Source of the DNA: PALSA-505 sp036495485
GTDB taxonomy: Bacteria; Actinomycetota; Actinomycetes; Streptosporangiales; Streptosporangiaceae
Direction: 5' to 3'
Assembly (NCBI GenBank): GCA_036495485.1
Contig: DASXMU010000193.1
Location: 19,951-83,950 of the forward strand
DNA length: 64,000 bases
In this document: in pieces, positions 49,479-56,841 of the stretch
Position numbering within the stretch: position 1 is the stretch's first letter
Layout: the number at the start of each line of letters is the position of its first letter
The notes under the pieces: model-generated
What the model saw: the letters and a program-made list of their open reading frames with translations, nothing else
What the model was told of the DNA's origin: nothing
Database searches by the model: none
Made by a program: the position numbers and the translations under genes

Positions 49479-50162
49479 TCAGCGGGACCACGGAGCGTGC
49501 GCGGTGGCCTGCTCGGCCTGCCGGCGGAGGGCCTGCACCACGGCGGGCCGGTCGTCGGCGTCGTAGACGGCCGAGCCGGCCACGAAGACGTCCGCGCCGG
49601 CTTCCGCGCACAGCTCGATGGTGTGCTCGCTGATGCCGCCGTCCACCTGGAGCCAGATCGAGCCGCCGTGCCTGGTGATCAGCTCGCGGGTGCGGCGGAG
49701 CTTGGGCAGCACCATGTCGAGGAAGTGCTGGCCGCCGAAGCCAGGCTCGACGGTCATCAGCAGCAGCATGTCCACCTCGGGCAGCAGGTCGGTGAAGGGC
49801 TCGATGGCGGTGCCCGGGTTGATCGCCAGGCCGGCCCGCGCCCCGGCCGCCCGGATCTCGCGCAGCGTGCGTACCGGGGCGCGGGCGGCCTCCGCGTGGA
49901 CCGTGACGTTCCCGGCCCCGGCCCGGGCGTACTCCGGGGCCCAGCGGTCCGGGTCCGCGATCATCAGATGGCAGTCGAGCGGCAGGCTGGTGTGCTTCAG
50001 CAGCGACTCGACCACGGGCAGGCCCAGCGTGAGGTTGGGCACGAAGTGGTAGTCCATGACGTCCACGTGCAGCCAGTCGGCCACAGACGCGACGGCCTCC
50101 GCCTCGTCGGCCAGCCGGGCGAAGTCGGCCGAGAGGATGCTGGGCGATATCTGAACAGCCAT
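49479..50162 (-). CDS. rpe: Ribulose-phosphate 3-epimerase
   Basis: 227-residue TIM-barrel enzyme of the pentose phosphate pathway. Full motif set: ISPSILSADFARL, WLHVDVMDYHFVPNLTLG (metal-binding H and D; DYHFVPN instead of the common DGHFVPN), LDCHLMI, LLLMTVEPGFGGQHF and WLQVDGGIS. The G-to-Y change next to the metal Asp is a small oddity. In streptomycetes rpe lies close to rsmB-fmt; here it is 10 kb away, with accessory genes between. Confidence 0.94.
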   Translation of the reverse strand: MAVQISPSILSADFARLADEAEAVASVADWLHVDVMDYHFVPNLTLGLPVVESLLKHTSLPLDCHLMIADPDRWAPEYARAGAGNVTVHAEAARAPVRTLREIRAAGARAGLAINPGTAIEPFTDLLPEVDMLLLMTVEPGFGGQHFLDMVLPKLRRTRELITRHGGSIWLQVDGGISEHTIELCAEAGADVFVAGSAVYDADDRPAVVQALRRQAEQATAHAPWSR

Positions 50163-50228
50163 GTCGGCAGAAGTCTAGGCCCGGACCTGCCGGACGGTAT
50201 CACCCATCCTGGGGATGGCCCGGGGGGC

Positions 50229-51068
50229 TCAGTTGCGGCGGGGCGACCAGTTGAACCGCCAGACGGCGATGACGCACCCGGCCACGCCCCAGATGCCGAT
50301 GACGAGCAGGTCGTGCCAGGCCCACGGGGACACGCCCTTCACCGAGTCGAAGGGCGCGAAGACGGCGGTGATGAAGTGCCGGATGGGGAAGTAGGCGGAG
50401 AACTTCGCCAGGCCGGATCCGGGCTGGATGGGGAACCAGAGCCCGGACAGGAACAGCAGGATGAAGAATACGATGCTGGTCACCGGCCCGGCGGCGTCCT
50501 GGTTGGGGATCACCGTGCTCATCGCGGCCCCCATGGCGGTGAAGCTGATGCCACCGACCACGACGGCCAGCACGAACGCGCCCATGTTGCTGGGCAGTTC
50601 CACGCCGAACGCCAGCCTGCCGACCGCGACCATGATGATCACCTGGACGAAGGCGACCAGCAGGGTGCTCACGAAGATCGCGCCGAGCAGCGCCCAGGTG
50701 GGCAGCGGGCTCAGCCTGAGCCGCTTCAGCAGCCCGGTCTCCCGCCGGTTCACCAGGACCATGGTCAGCGTGTTGAAGCAGGCGGACATGACGCCGTAGG
50801 CCACGAAGCCGGGCACGTAGTACTGGATCAGCTTGATGTGGCCGAGGAAATTCACCCGCGAGGAGCCGGCGATCGCGCCGAGCAGGATCAGGAACACCAG
50901 CGAGAAGCCGACGGTGAAGACCGCCCCGACCGGGTTCAGCCAGAACGTGAGCTGCTCGTAGCGCACCTGGCGGGCGACCAGGCGCAGGTCGGCGAGTGGC
51001 CGGGCGCGGGCCGGCCCGCTGGGCGCTGGCTGGGTCTGGGCCGAGCTGGCCAGCCGGGAACTCGTCAT
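50229..51068 (-). CDS. ABC-2 type transporter permease
   Basis: 279 residues, six predicted helices: VGAVFTVGFSLVFLILLGAIAG, VPGFVAYGVMSACFN, LLGAIFVSTLLVAFVQVIIMVAV, FVLAVVVGGISFTAMGAAMS, IVFFILLFLSGLWFPIQ and a last helix at LLVIGIWGVAGCVIAVWRF. VNRRETGLLKRLRLSPLPTW is the coupling region typical of ABC-2 drug or lipid exporters. ATG 51068 overlaps the ATPase stop. Exporter substrate unknown; proximity to the isonitrile-type cluster makes product export a possibility. Confidence 0.9.
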   Translation of the reverse strand: MTSSRLASSAQTQPAPSGPARARPLADLRLVARQVRYEQLTFWLNPVGAVFTVGFSLVFLILLGAIAGSSRVNFLGHIKLIQYYVPGFVAYGVMSACFNTLTMVLVNRRETGLLKRLRLSPLPTWALLGAIFVSTLLVAFVQVIIMVAVGRLAFGVELPSNMGAFVLAVVVGGISFTAMGAAMSTVIPNQDAAGPVTSIVFFILLFLSGLWFPIQPGSGLAKFSAYFPIRHFITAVFAPFDSVKGVSPWAWHDLLVIGIWGVAGCVIAVWRFNWSPRRN

Positions 51069-51994
51069 CGCCGGGTCTCCTGCCGCTTGTCTTCGTCGCT
51101 GCCACGGGTCAGGCTCAGGTAGATGTCTTCGAGCGTGACCCGCCGGACGGTCAGCCCGGACACGGCGACCTTGCGGTCGAGCGCCCAGCCGGTCAGCGCG
51201 TGCAGCACGGCCAGCTCATCCTCGGTGCTGATCTCGATCTCGCCGCCGTTGACCTGCTGGCCGGCCACCGGCAGGTCACTGGCTGGCACGTCGGCGGGCA
51301 GCCGGAACCGGATGGTGACCAGGCCGGCATCCCGGCCGCCGATGGCGTCCGGCGTGCCCGACGCCACGATCTGGCCGCCTGCCATCACCGCCACCCGGCC
51401 GGCCAGGGCCTCTACCTCGTCCATGTAGTGGCTGGTGAGGATCACCGTGGTTCCCTCCGAGCCGAGCTGCCTGATCAGCTCCCAGGTCGCCCGGCGGCCG
51501 GCCGGGTCGAGCCCGGTCGTCGGCTCGTCGAGGAAGAGCAGCCCGGGCTGGCCGACGATGCCGAGCCCGACGTCCAGGCGGCGCTGCTGCCCGCCGGACA
51601 GGGTCTTGACCCTGGCTCCGGCCTTCCCGGACAGGCCGACCATGTCCAGCACCTCGCCGACCGGGCGGGGATTCGGGTAGTACCCGGCGTTGCGGGTGAG
51701 CACCTGGCGCACCGACAGGAACGGCTCGACCGCGAGCTCCTGCAGCACGATGCCCATCTGGGAGCGCAGCCAGCGCTGCGTCCGGCGGCTGGCGGGGTCG
51801 ACGCCGAGCACATCGACGCCGCCGGAGTCAGCGTCCCTGAAGCCCTCGAGGATCTCGATCGTGGTCGTCTTGCCCGCGCCGTTCGGGCCGAGCAGGGCGA
51901 AGACCTCACCCTGCTCGACCGCGAAGCTGACGTCAGACACGGCCCGCACCGAGCCGTAGGACTTGCGGAGGTTGGTCACGCTGACGGCAGACAC
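51065..51994 (-). CDS. ABC-2 exporter ATPase (DrrA-like)
   Basis: 309 residues. Walker A LLGPNGAGKTTTIEIL, Q-loop GIVLQEL, signature TLSGGQQRRLDVGLGIV, Walker B LLFLDEPTTGLDP, and H-loop VILTSHYMDEVEAL. The C-terminal region, about 90 residues, is the accessory domain seen in DrrA-like proteins. Coupled to the permease (ATGA overlap). Confidence 0.93.
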   Translation of the reverse strand: MSAVSVTNLRKSYGSVRAVSDVSFAVEQGEVFALLGPNGAGKTTTIEILEGFRDADSGGVDVLGVDPASRRTQRWLRSQMGIVLQELAVEPFLSVRQVLTRNAGYYPNPRPVGEVLDMVGLSGKAGARVKTLSGGQQRRLDVGLGIVGQPGLLFLDEPTTGLDPAGRRATWELIRQLGSEGTTVILTSHYMDEVEALAGRVAVMAGGQIVASGTPDAIGGRDAGLVTIRFRLPADVPASDLPVAGQQVNGGEIEISTEDELAVLHALTGWALDRKVAVSGLTVRRVTLEDIYLSLTRGSDEDKRQETRR

Positions 51995-52022
51995 CGGTTC
52001 TTCAGCCTCACATTCCGGGGTT

Positions 52023-52547
52023 TCAGGCCGGGGCGCCTACGGCGTCGATGACGACGTCCGCAGTACGCCCGACCGTGGCCTTTTTCTTGGTGATCCCGAA
52101 GCTCGTCCGGTCCAGCTGGACCGTCGCCCGGAACCTGGCGGCTCCGTCGGCCATCCGTGCCTCGGTCACCCGGATCTCGGTAGGCACGCTGGTCCCGTGC
52201 GCAGTCATCGAGCCGGAGACCACCCAGCCGTCGCCGTCCTGCCGGGTGCCGGTTCCCTCGAAGGTGATGTCGGGGTGGGCTTGCGCGTCGAGCAGGTTCG
52301 CCGAGACCACGTCGGTGTCCCTGGTTGCATTGCCCGAGGCATAGCTGCCCGCCGCGATGGTCGCCCGGACGGTGGACAGGGCGGCATCGGCTGCGACGGT
52401 GACCTCGCCGGACCGCAGCTTGAAGGTGCCATGGACGGTCATGAGGCCGAACATGGCCTTGACGTCGGCGGTGACCGTGGTGCGGTCGGGGTCGAGCTGG
52501 TACGTGCCGGGCGCCGGGGTGGCGGTGGCCGATTCTGGCTGGGTCAT
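52023..52547 (-). CDS. YceI-family lipid-binding-like protein
   Basis: 174 residues from ATG 52547, with AGGAGGAG 9 nt upstream. Lipocalin-like YceI barrel: GTYQLDPDRTTVTADVKAMFGLMTVHGTFKLRSGEVTV, NATRDTDVVSANLLDAQAHPDITFEGTG, and TAHGTSVPTEIRVTEARM. No signal peptide, so it is cytosolic, unlike Gram-negative YceI. Family members bind isoprenoid-type lipids. Transcribed away from the P450 gene. A remnant of a winged-helix regulator is fused in frame just upstream of its start. Confidence 0.88.
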   Translation of the reverse strand: MTQPESATATPAPGTYQLDPDRTTVTADVKAMFGLMTVHGTFKLRSGEVTVAADAALSTVRATIAAGSYASGNATRDTDVVSANLLDAQAHPDITFEGTGTRQDGDGWVVSGSMTAHGTSVPTEIRVTEARMADGAARFRATVQLDRTSFGITKKKATVGRTADVVIDAVGAPA

Positions 52548-52562
52548 GACGTTGGCTCCTCC

Positions 52563-52682
52563 TGTGCTGGATGGTCTGGCCGGGGTGTGCCTGCGGCAGG
52601 TCTTGGTGATCATGATGTAACCGGTGTCTTCGAGGTTGCGCAAGTGCGTGGCCAGGTTCCCGGACCAGGATGCCCGGCGCAA
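52563..52682 (-). pseudogene. Remnant of a winged-helix (MarR/HTH_27-type) regulator
   Basis: In frame upstream of the YceI start, the minus strand reads SGNLATHLRNLEDTGYIMIT then KTCRRHTPAR. This matches the recognition helix and wing of small actinobacterial winged-helix regulators (pattern GNLxxHLRxLExAGYVxVTK.xxGRxPxT). The rest of the domain is missing on both sides. The YceI gene has its own ribosome site, so this piece is probably not translated as part of it. Confidence 0.5.
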
Positions 52683-52729
52683 GCTACTTTCGTCTGGTAA
52701 GGGTGGGCTTCCAGCTGGATGGTGACCGC

Positions 52730-53944
52730 ATGACGATGGTGTCCGACCTCGACCTGACCGAGCTCGACCTCGGCTCGGCCGAGCTGGCGGGCGACGCGTA
52801 CCACCTGGCGCTCGCCAAGCTGGCCGCCGGCGGCGAGCTGCCCTGGCTGGCCAGGTCGCCGCTGGCGTTCATCGTGCTGGACCGCGAGTCCGGTGAGTTC
52901 TTCCTGCGCTCCAGGGCCACGGCGTTCCCCGGGCGGCAGATCGCCGACCTGTTCGGCGTCACGGCGGGTCCGCTGCGCGATCAGATCGACGCCAACATCC
53001 TGAACCAGCAGGGCGATCGGCACCGGCGGCTGCGCGCCCTGGTCGGCCCCGCCTTCACCCCGCGAGCGGCGGACCGCTGGCGGCCGGTGATGCGCGGCTT
53101 CCTGGCCCAGCTCTGGGACACCATGCCGCCGGGGTCGCGGTCCTGCGAGTTCGTCGGCGCGATCGCCAAGCCGTACCCGGCGCTGACGATCGCCACCGTG
53201 CTCGGCGCGCCGGCCGCAGACGCGCCCCGGCTGCACGACTGGTCGAGCTGGGTGCAGAAGCAGTTCGACATCAGGGCGCTGACCAGCCAGGTGCCGGAGA
53301 TAGAGCGGGCGACCACGGAGGTCTACGCCTACGTCGAGGCGCTGCTGACACAGCGCCGGTCATCTCCGGGCGATGACCTGCTCACGTCGTTGCTGGCCGC
53401 CGAGGAGGCCGGCGACCGGCTCTCCCACACCGAATGCGTGAACCTGGTGCTCAACGTCATCGCCGGCGGGATCGACACCACCCAGTCGCAGCTCGGCCAC
53501 GCGATGCGGCTGTTCGCCGCCCACCCGTCGCAGTGGGAGCTGCTGGGTGAGCGGCCCGAACTGGCTGGCCGCGCTGTCGAGGAGGTGCTGCGGGCCGAGC
53601 CGATCACGCCGTTCACCGCCCGGATCTGCCTGGACGACGTGACCCACCGGGACGTGACCTTCCCGGCCGGGACGATCGTCGCCGTCTGCGCCGAGCGGGC
53701 CAACCGGGAGCAGGATGGCGGCGAGGACTTCGGTATCACCGCCGAACGGGACGGCCGCCTGCTGACCTTCGGGGCAGGCCCGCACTTCTGCCTGGGCGCG
53801 AACCTGGCCAGGGCCGAGCTGGAGGAGGCCCTGACGTTCCTGGCGCCGAGGATGCCGGGCCTGGCCGCCGGCGGCCCCGAGGCCCTCGGCGGCGTCGAAG
53901 GCATCTACGGCGTCGAGTCCCTGCCGCTGAGCTGGTCCGCCTGA
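52730..53944 (+). CDS. Cytochrome P450
   Basis: 404 residues from ATG 52730 (ATG 52736 is possible). Heme-binding FGAGPHFCLGANLAR with Cys at about C354; I-helix oxygen-binding VIAGGIDTTQSQL; ExxR in EEVLRAEPITPF. FGAGPHFC carries His before Phe-Cys, as in many actinobacterial CYPs. Substrate unknown. Divergent from yceI; no ferredoxin gene beside it. It could act on a product of the nearby cluster, but only distance suggests this. Confidence 0.92.
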   Translation: MTMVSDLDLTELDLGSAELAGDAYHLALAKLAAGGELPWLARSPLAFIVLDRESGEFFLRSRATAFPGRQIADLFGVTAGPLRDQIDANILNQQGDRHRRLRALVGPAFTPRAADRWRPVMRGFLAQLWDTMPPGSRSCEFVGAIAKPYPALTIATVLGAPAADAPRLHDWSSWVQKQFDIRALTSQVPEIERATTEVYAYVEALLTQRRSSPGDDLLTSLLAAEEAGDRLSHTECVNLVLNVIAGGIDTTQSQLGHAMRLFAAHPSQWELLGERPELAGRAVEEVLRAEPITPFTARICLDDVTHRDVTFPAGTIVAVCAERANREQDGGEDFGITAERDGRLLTFGAGPHFCLGANLARAELEEALTFLAPRMPGLAAGGPEALGGVEGIYGVESLPLSWSA

Positions 53945-54120
53945 CCGGTTCGCCCGATCCCGGGCCGTTCGGGCGACCGCATTCTTACGTGGTCAATCCG
54001 TAGCCGGTCAGTAGTGGATGGGTGACGGGCACGGATGTCCGGGCCGTCCGGTTCCAGCAGGCTGTGGTCAGGCCAAACAAGTGGCCAGCGAGTAAAGCCC
54101 ATCCAGGAAGGGGACCCCTC

Positions 54121-54720
54121 ATGAGCATTACCCGGCAGTCCGCAGCCCGCCGCGTACGGACCGGTCTGGCAGCAGCAGCCATCACCGGCGCCGGAATAGC
54201 AGGCCTGCTCGGCGTCAGCAGCGCCGCCAGCGCCAGCACGATCAGCCACGCCCGTACCGACGGCTGGTCCGTTGTCACCACCTGCACCGGCCTGTCCGGC
54301 AAGATCACCTACTCCCCCGGGATGCTGACCATCAAGAAGAGGTCAGTGCACGCGGTCATGACCGGCACGACCAGCGGCTGCAGCAACATCAACGCCGGCG
54401 CGTTCAGCGGGACGGGCACGTTCACCGCCATCCTGTCCGGCACCGCCAGCGTCCACGCCGAGAACTTCAGCGGCACGTTCACCATCAACTGGCCAGCGGG
54501 CAGCGGCTTCAACCCGTCGAACGGCAGCATCAGCGTGACCGAGGCCAATGGCCTCGAGACCGTCTCCGGCAGCGTCACCAGCGGGGCCTGGACCTCCGCC
54601 GTGCTCGGTGGGCAGTACGTGACCACCGGCAACACCGGCAAGGGAACCGTCACCAAGCCCGTCAAGGCCCAGACCTACACCAACACCCAGCCGCTGAACC
54701 TGTCCGAGAACTTCGGCTGA
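54121..54720 (+). CDS. Secreted beta-rich protein, unrecognised
   Basis: 199 residues. ATG 54121 preceded by AGGAAGGGG. Typical Sec signal peptide: basic RRVRTG, hydrophobic AAAAITGAGIAGLLGV, cleavage likely after SSAASAS. The mature part is Gly/Ser/Thr-rich (GTGTFTAILSGTASVHAENFSGTFTINW, GSISVTEANGLETVSGSVTSGAW), suggesting beta strands; a single Cys pair (TTCTGL, SGCSN) may form a disulfide. It resembles the many small secreted streptomycete-type proteins of unknown function. Followed by a strong terminator. Confidence 0.8.
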   Translation: MSITRQSAARRVRTGLAAAAITGAGIAGLLGVSSAASASTISHARTDGWSVVTTCTGLSGKITYSPGMLTIKKRSVHAVMTGTTSGCSNINAGAFSGTGTFTAILSGTASVHAENFSGTFTINWPAGSGFNPSNGSISVTEANGLETVSGSVTSGAWTSAVLGGQYVTTGNTGKGTVTKPVKAQTYTNTQPLNLSENFG

Positions 54721-54745
54721 CCCACCGTCCACCTGACGCCCCCAA

Positions 54746-54775
54746 GCCCAGGCCCTCCCACCGGAGGGCCTGGGC
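54746..54775 (+). terminator. Perfect 13-bp hairpin terminator
   Basis: GCCCAGGCCCTCC (54746-54758) and GGAGGGCCTGGGC (54763-54775) with a 4-nt loop, 25 bp after the secreted-protein stop. Confidence 0.85.
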
Positions 54776-54867
54776 GCAGTTGCGTCTGGGACTCACCGGG
54801 CACGGCGTGCGTGCCCGGCGGATACTGGCAGCGGGGTGTGCGGGCCGGGAGGCTGCTATCCGGTGGC

Positions 54868-55170
54868 TTATCCCGGTGGCCGCGCGAGGTAATGCTCGAT
54901 GGCCGCCACCTTCGAGTTCAGGCCATCAGTGACACCGGGGCGGATATCCGCTTTCAGCACCATGCTGACCCTGGGCGCCTTGGCCGCAACCGCTTCGACC
55001 GCCTGCCTGACCACGCTCATCACCTCGTCCCAGTCGCCCTCGATGCTGGTGAACATCGCGTCGGTGCGATTCGGCAGGCCGCTTTCCCTGACCACCCGGA
55101 CGGCGTCCGCCACGACCTCCCCCACGTTTTCGCCAATGCCAAGCGGAGTCACCGAAAATGCCACGATCAA
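54868..55170 (-). CDS. Thiamine-binding protein-like (MTH1187/YkoF family)
   Basis: 100 residues. VAFSVTPLGIGENVGEVVADAVRVVRESGLPNRTDAMFTSIEGDWDEVMSVVRQAVEAV is typical of the MTH1187/DUF77 fold, small ferredoxin-like proteins that bind thiamine or its pyrimidine. TTG at 55170 is chosen as start because GGAAGGGA lies 6 nt upstream and the product begins at the family N-terminus; ATG-like starts further upstream do not fit. A Tat-signal stub lies just upstream on the same strand. Confidence 0.8.
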   Translation of the reverse strand: MIVAFSVTPLGIGENVGEVVADAVRVVRESGLPNRTDAMFTSIEGDWDEVMSVVRQAVEAVAAKAPRVSMVLKADIRPGVTDGLNSKVAAIEHYLARPPG

Positions 55171-55224
55171 GGCATGTCCCTTCCTCGACGTCACTCATGT
55201 TCGCCACCGCCACGGGGAATCGGT

Positions 55225-55341
55225 CAGGCCGGGGCGCCGCCGCGACGGGTGGCCGCCGCTGGGACGGCGGGGAACGCGGCCACCGCCGCCGCGCCAGCAC
55301 CGCTCAGCAGGAACCGGCGCCTGGACACCCGGCGGGCCACC
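55225..55341 (-). CDS. Tat signal peptide without a mature protein (38 aa)
   Basis: GTG 55341 preceded by GAGGAAG. Reads MARRVSRRRFLLSGAGAAA, then VAAFPAVPAAATRRGGAPA, then stop. This is a complete twin-arginine signal (SRRRFLL, hydrophobic core, AxA cleavage) with only about seven residues left after the expected cleavage site. Likely a truncated remnant of an exported enzyme or lipoprotein gene, or a short exported peptide. It is 54 bp upstream of the thiamine-binding-like gene. Confidence 0.5.
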
Positions 55342-55790
55342 TTCCTCGCCCGGATAGTTACATGTCAGGATACAGGGCTGATGTGTAATTTTCCGTTATA
55401 AAAAATGATTAATAGAAAGAAATTGAACCCATCTCACAAGGACGGCAGAACGGGTATTGACGGCGGTAAAGAAAGCGCGCATGCTGTGGGTAGGGGGGCA
55501 TCAGAAAGCCGTTTCTTCGCTCTTTTCCCGTAATCCCAAATGCCGAAAGGGAGAAGCATGCGAGTCCATCACCATCGGCTATGACCTGACCGACGCGACG
55601 GGCGCGGTGACACCGGGCAGCCAGACCACGATCATCAAATCCGTGCCGTTCAGCGCGGGCACGCCGCCGGTCGCCGTGACGGAGTGCGCCACCGCCGCCT
55701 GACCGCCGGGACCGTCCTGGCGCGGGTCTGCGCTGGCCAACCGCCGGACCCGCGTCAGGGCGTGACCTCGCGTTGTGGGACCGTGGCGGC
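55342..55790. other. Partly AT-rich intergenic region
   Basis: 449 bp. 55370-55430 is strikingly AT-rich for this genome (TTATAAAAAATGATTAATAG). It contains AGAAAGAAATTGA, related to sequences in the hpnE insert and at 26178-26199. The right part holds a doubtful short reading frame (55457-55702). Confidence 0.55.
55457..55702 (+). pseudogene. Doubtful short ORF, possible C-terminal fragment
   Basis: Open frame of 81 codons from a TTG with no ribosome site. The second half, from CESITIGYDLTDATGAV to the end (SVPFSAGTPPVAVTECATAA), reads like the end of a small secreted beta protein, while the first half has an unusual composition and lower GC. GGGAGAAGC at 55550 precedes an ATG in another frame, where only eight codons follow. 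Most likely a decayed gene end. Confidence 0.25.
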
Positions 55791-56618
55791 ATGGCGGACT
55801 ACCGTGAAGTCAACAGGGCTAACTGGGACGAGCGCGTTCCCGCGCACGTCGCATCGCCGGATTACCAGGTCGGGCGGTTCGCCGAGGATCCTGGCCACCT
55901 CAGCAAGGTGGTCCGGTTCGACCTGCCCCGGCTGGGCGACATCGCCGGCGCCAGGGGCGTGCACCTGCAGTGCCACATCGGCACCGATACCGTGTCGCTG
56001 GCCCGGCTCGGCGCGTCCATGACCGGCCTGGACTTCTCGGCGCCAGCGGTCGAGCAGGCGCAGAAGCTCGCCGCGCGGATAGGCGCGGACGCCACTTTCG
56101 TCCAGGCCGAGGTGTACGAGGCCGTCGAGGTTCTGGGCCGCGAGGCCTTCGATCTGGTGTTCACCGGCATCGGCGCGCTGTGCTGGCTGCCGGACATCCG
56201 GCGCTGGGCGGCCACGGCCGGCGGCCTGCTCCGGCCGGGCGGGCGGCTGTTCCTGCGCGAGGGTCACCCGGTGCTGTGGGCGCTGGACGACGGCCGCGAG
56301 GACGACCTGCTCGTGCTGCGGTACCCCTATATCGAGACCGCCGAGCCGCTGGTCTTCGACGAGCCGGGCACGTACGTGCAGACCGACGAGGAGTTCCAGC
56401 ACAACCGCACGCACGCCTGGAACCACGGGCTCGGCGAGATCATCACCGCGCTGATCGATGCGGGGATGCAGATCACCGCCTTCGAGGAGCACGACAGCGT
56501 GCCGTGGGAAGCCATGCCCGGCAAGATGAAGCAGGTCGGGGACGGCGAGTGGCAGCTGGCCGGGCAGCCAAACCGGCTGCCGCACAGCTACACCCTGCAA
56601 GCCGTGAAGCGCGGCTGA
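55791..56618 (+). CDS. SAM-dependent methyltransferase (class I)
   Basis: 275 residues from ATG 55791. Opening YREVNRANWDERVPAHVASPDYQV and motif I GARGVHLQCHIGTDTVSLARLGASMTGLDFSAPAVEQAQKLAARIGADATFVQAEVYEA, then DLVFTGIGALCWLPDIRRWAATAGGLLRPGGRLFLREGHP. The C in HLQCHIGTDT, where GxG is usual, is normal for this subgroup. A small-molecule methyltransferase; substrate unknown. Its last codon and stop are within a 24-bp tandem repeat. Confidence 0.88.
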   Translation: MADYREVNRANWDERVPAHVASPDYQVGRFAEDPGHLSKVVRFDLPRLGDIAGARGVHLQCHIGTDTVSLARLGASMTGLDFSAPAVEQAQKLAARIGADATFVQAEVYEAVEVLGREAFDLVFTGIGALCWLPDIRRWAATAGGLLRPGGRLFLREGHPVLWALDDGREDDLLVLRYPYIETAEPLVFDEPGTYVQTDEEFQHNRTHAWNHGLGEIITALIDAGMQITAFEEHDSVPWEAMPGKMKQVGDGEWQLAGQPNRLPHSYTLQAVKRG

Positions 56619-56671
56619 ACCTGGCACTCCCTTAGCGGCTGAACCTGGCACTCCTTTAGCGGCTGAACTGG
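56612..56671. repeat. 24-bp tandem repeat spanning a stop codon
   Basis: Copies at 56612-56635 and 56636-56659 (one mismatch) and a partial copy to 56671. Each begins CGGCTGAACCTGG and ends TTAG. The first copy contains the methyltransferase stop (GGC TGA). Confidence 0.85.
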
Positions 56672-56680
56672 ACGCGGTCG

Positions 56681-56841
56681 AGGCCCGCGCTGACGGCGGC
56701 CGGGGTAGCGCACGAGATCGTCGGCTACCCCGGCGTCCAGCACGGGTTCATGTGCGACCGGCGCGGCAGCTACGACCGGCCGCGGCTGCGGACGCCTGGT
56801 CCCGCATCGACGCGCTGCTGGCCGCCGAGCTGGCTACCTGA
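56681..56841 (+). pseudogene. 3' fragment of a dienelactone hydrolase gene, frameshifted
   Basis: Reading from 56681 gives RPALTAAGVAHEIVGYPGVQ, then HGFMCDRRGSYDR. After a one-base frame change near 56780 it continues PAAAADAWSRIDALLAAELA, then T and stop. Together this is the usual end of a dienelactone-hydrolase-family protein (catalytic His in QHGF, final helix ADAWxRIxALL). The N-terminal two thirds are absent. It overlaps the end of the convergent gene on the minus strand. Confidence 0.6.
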
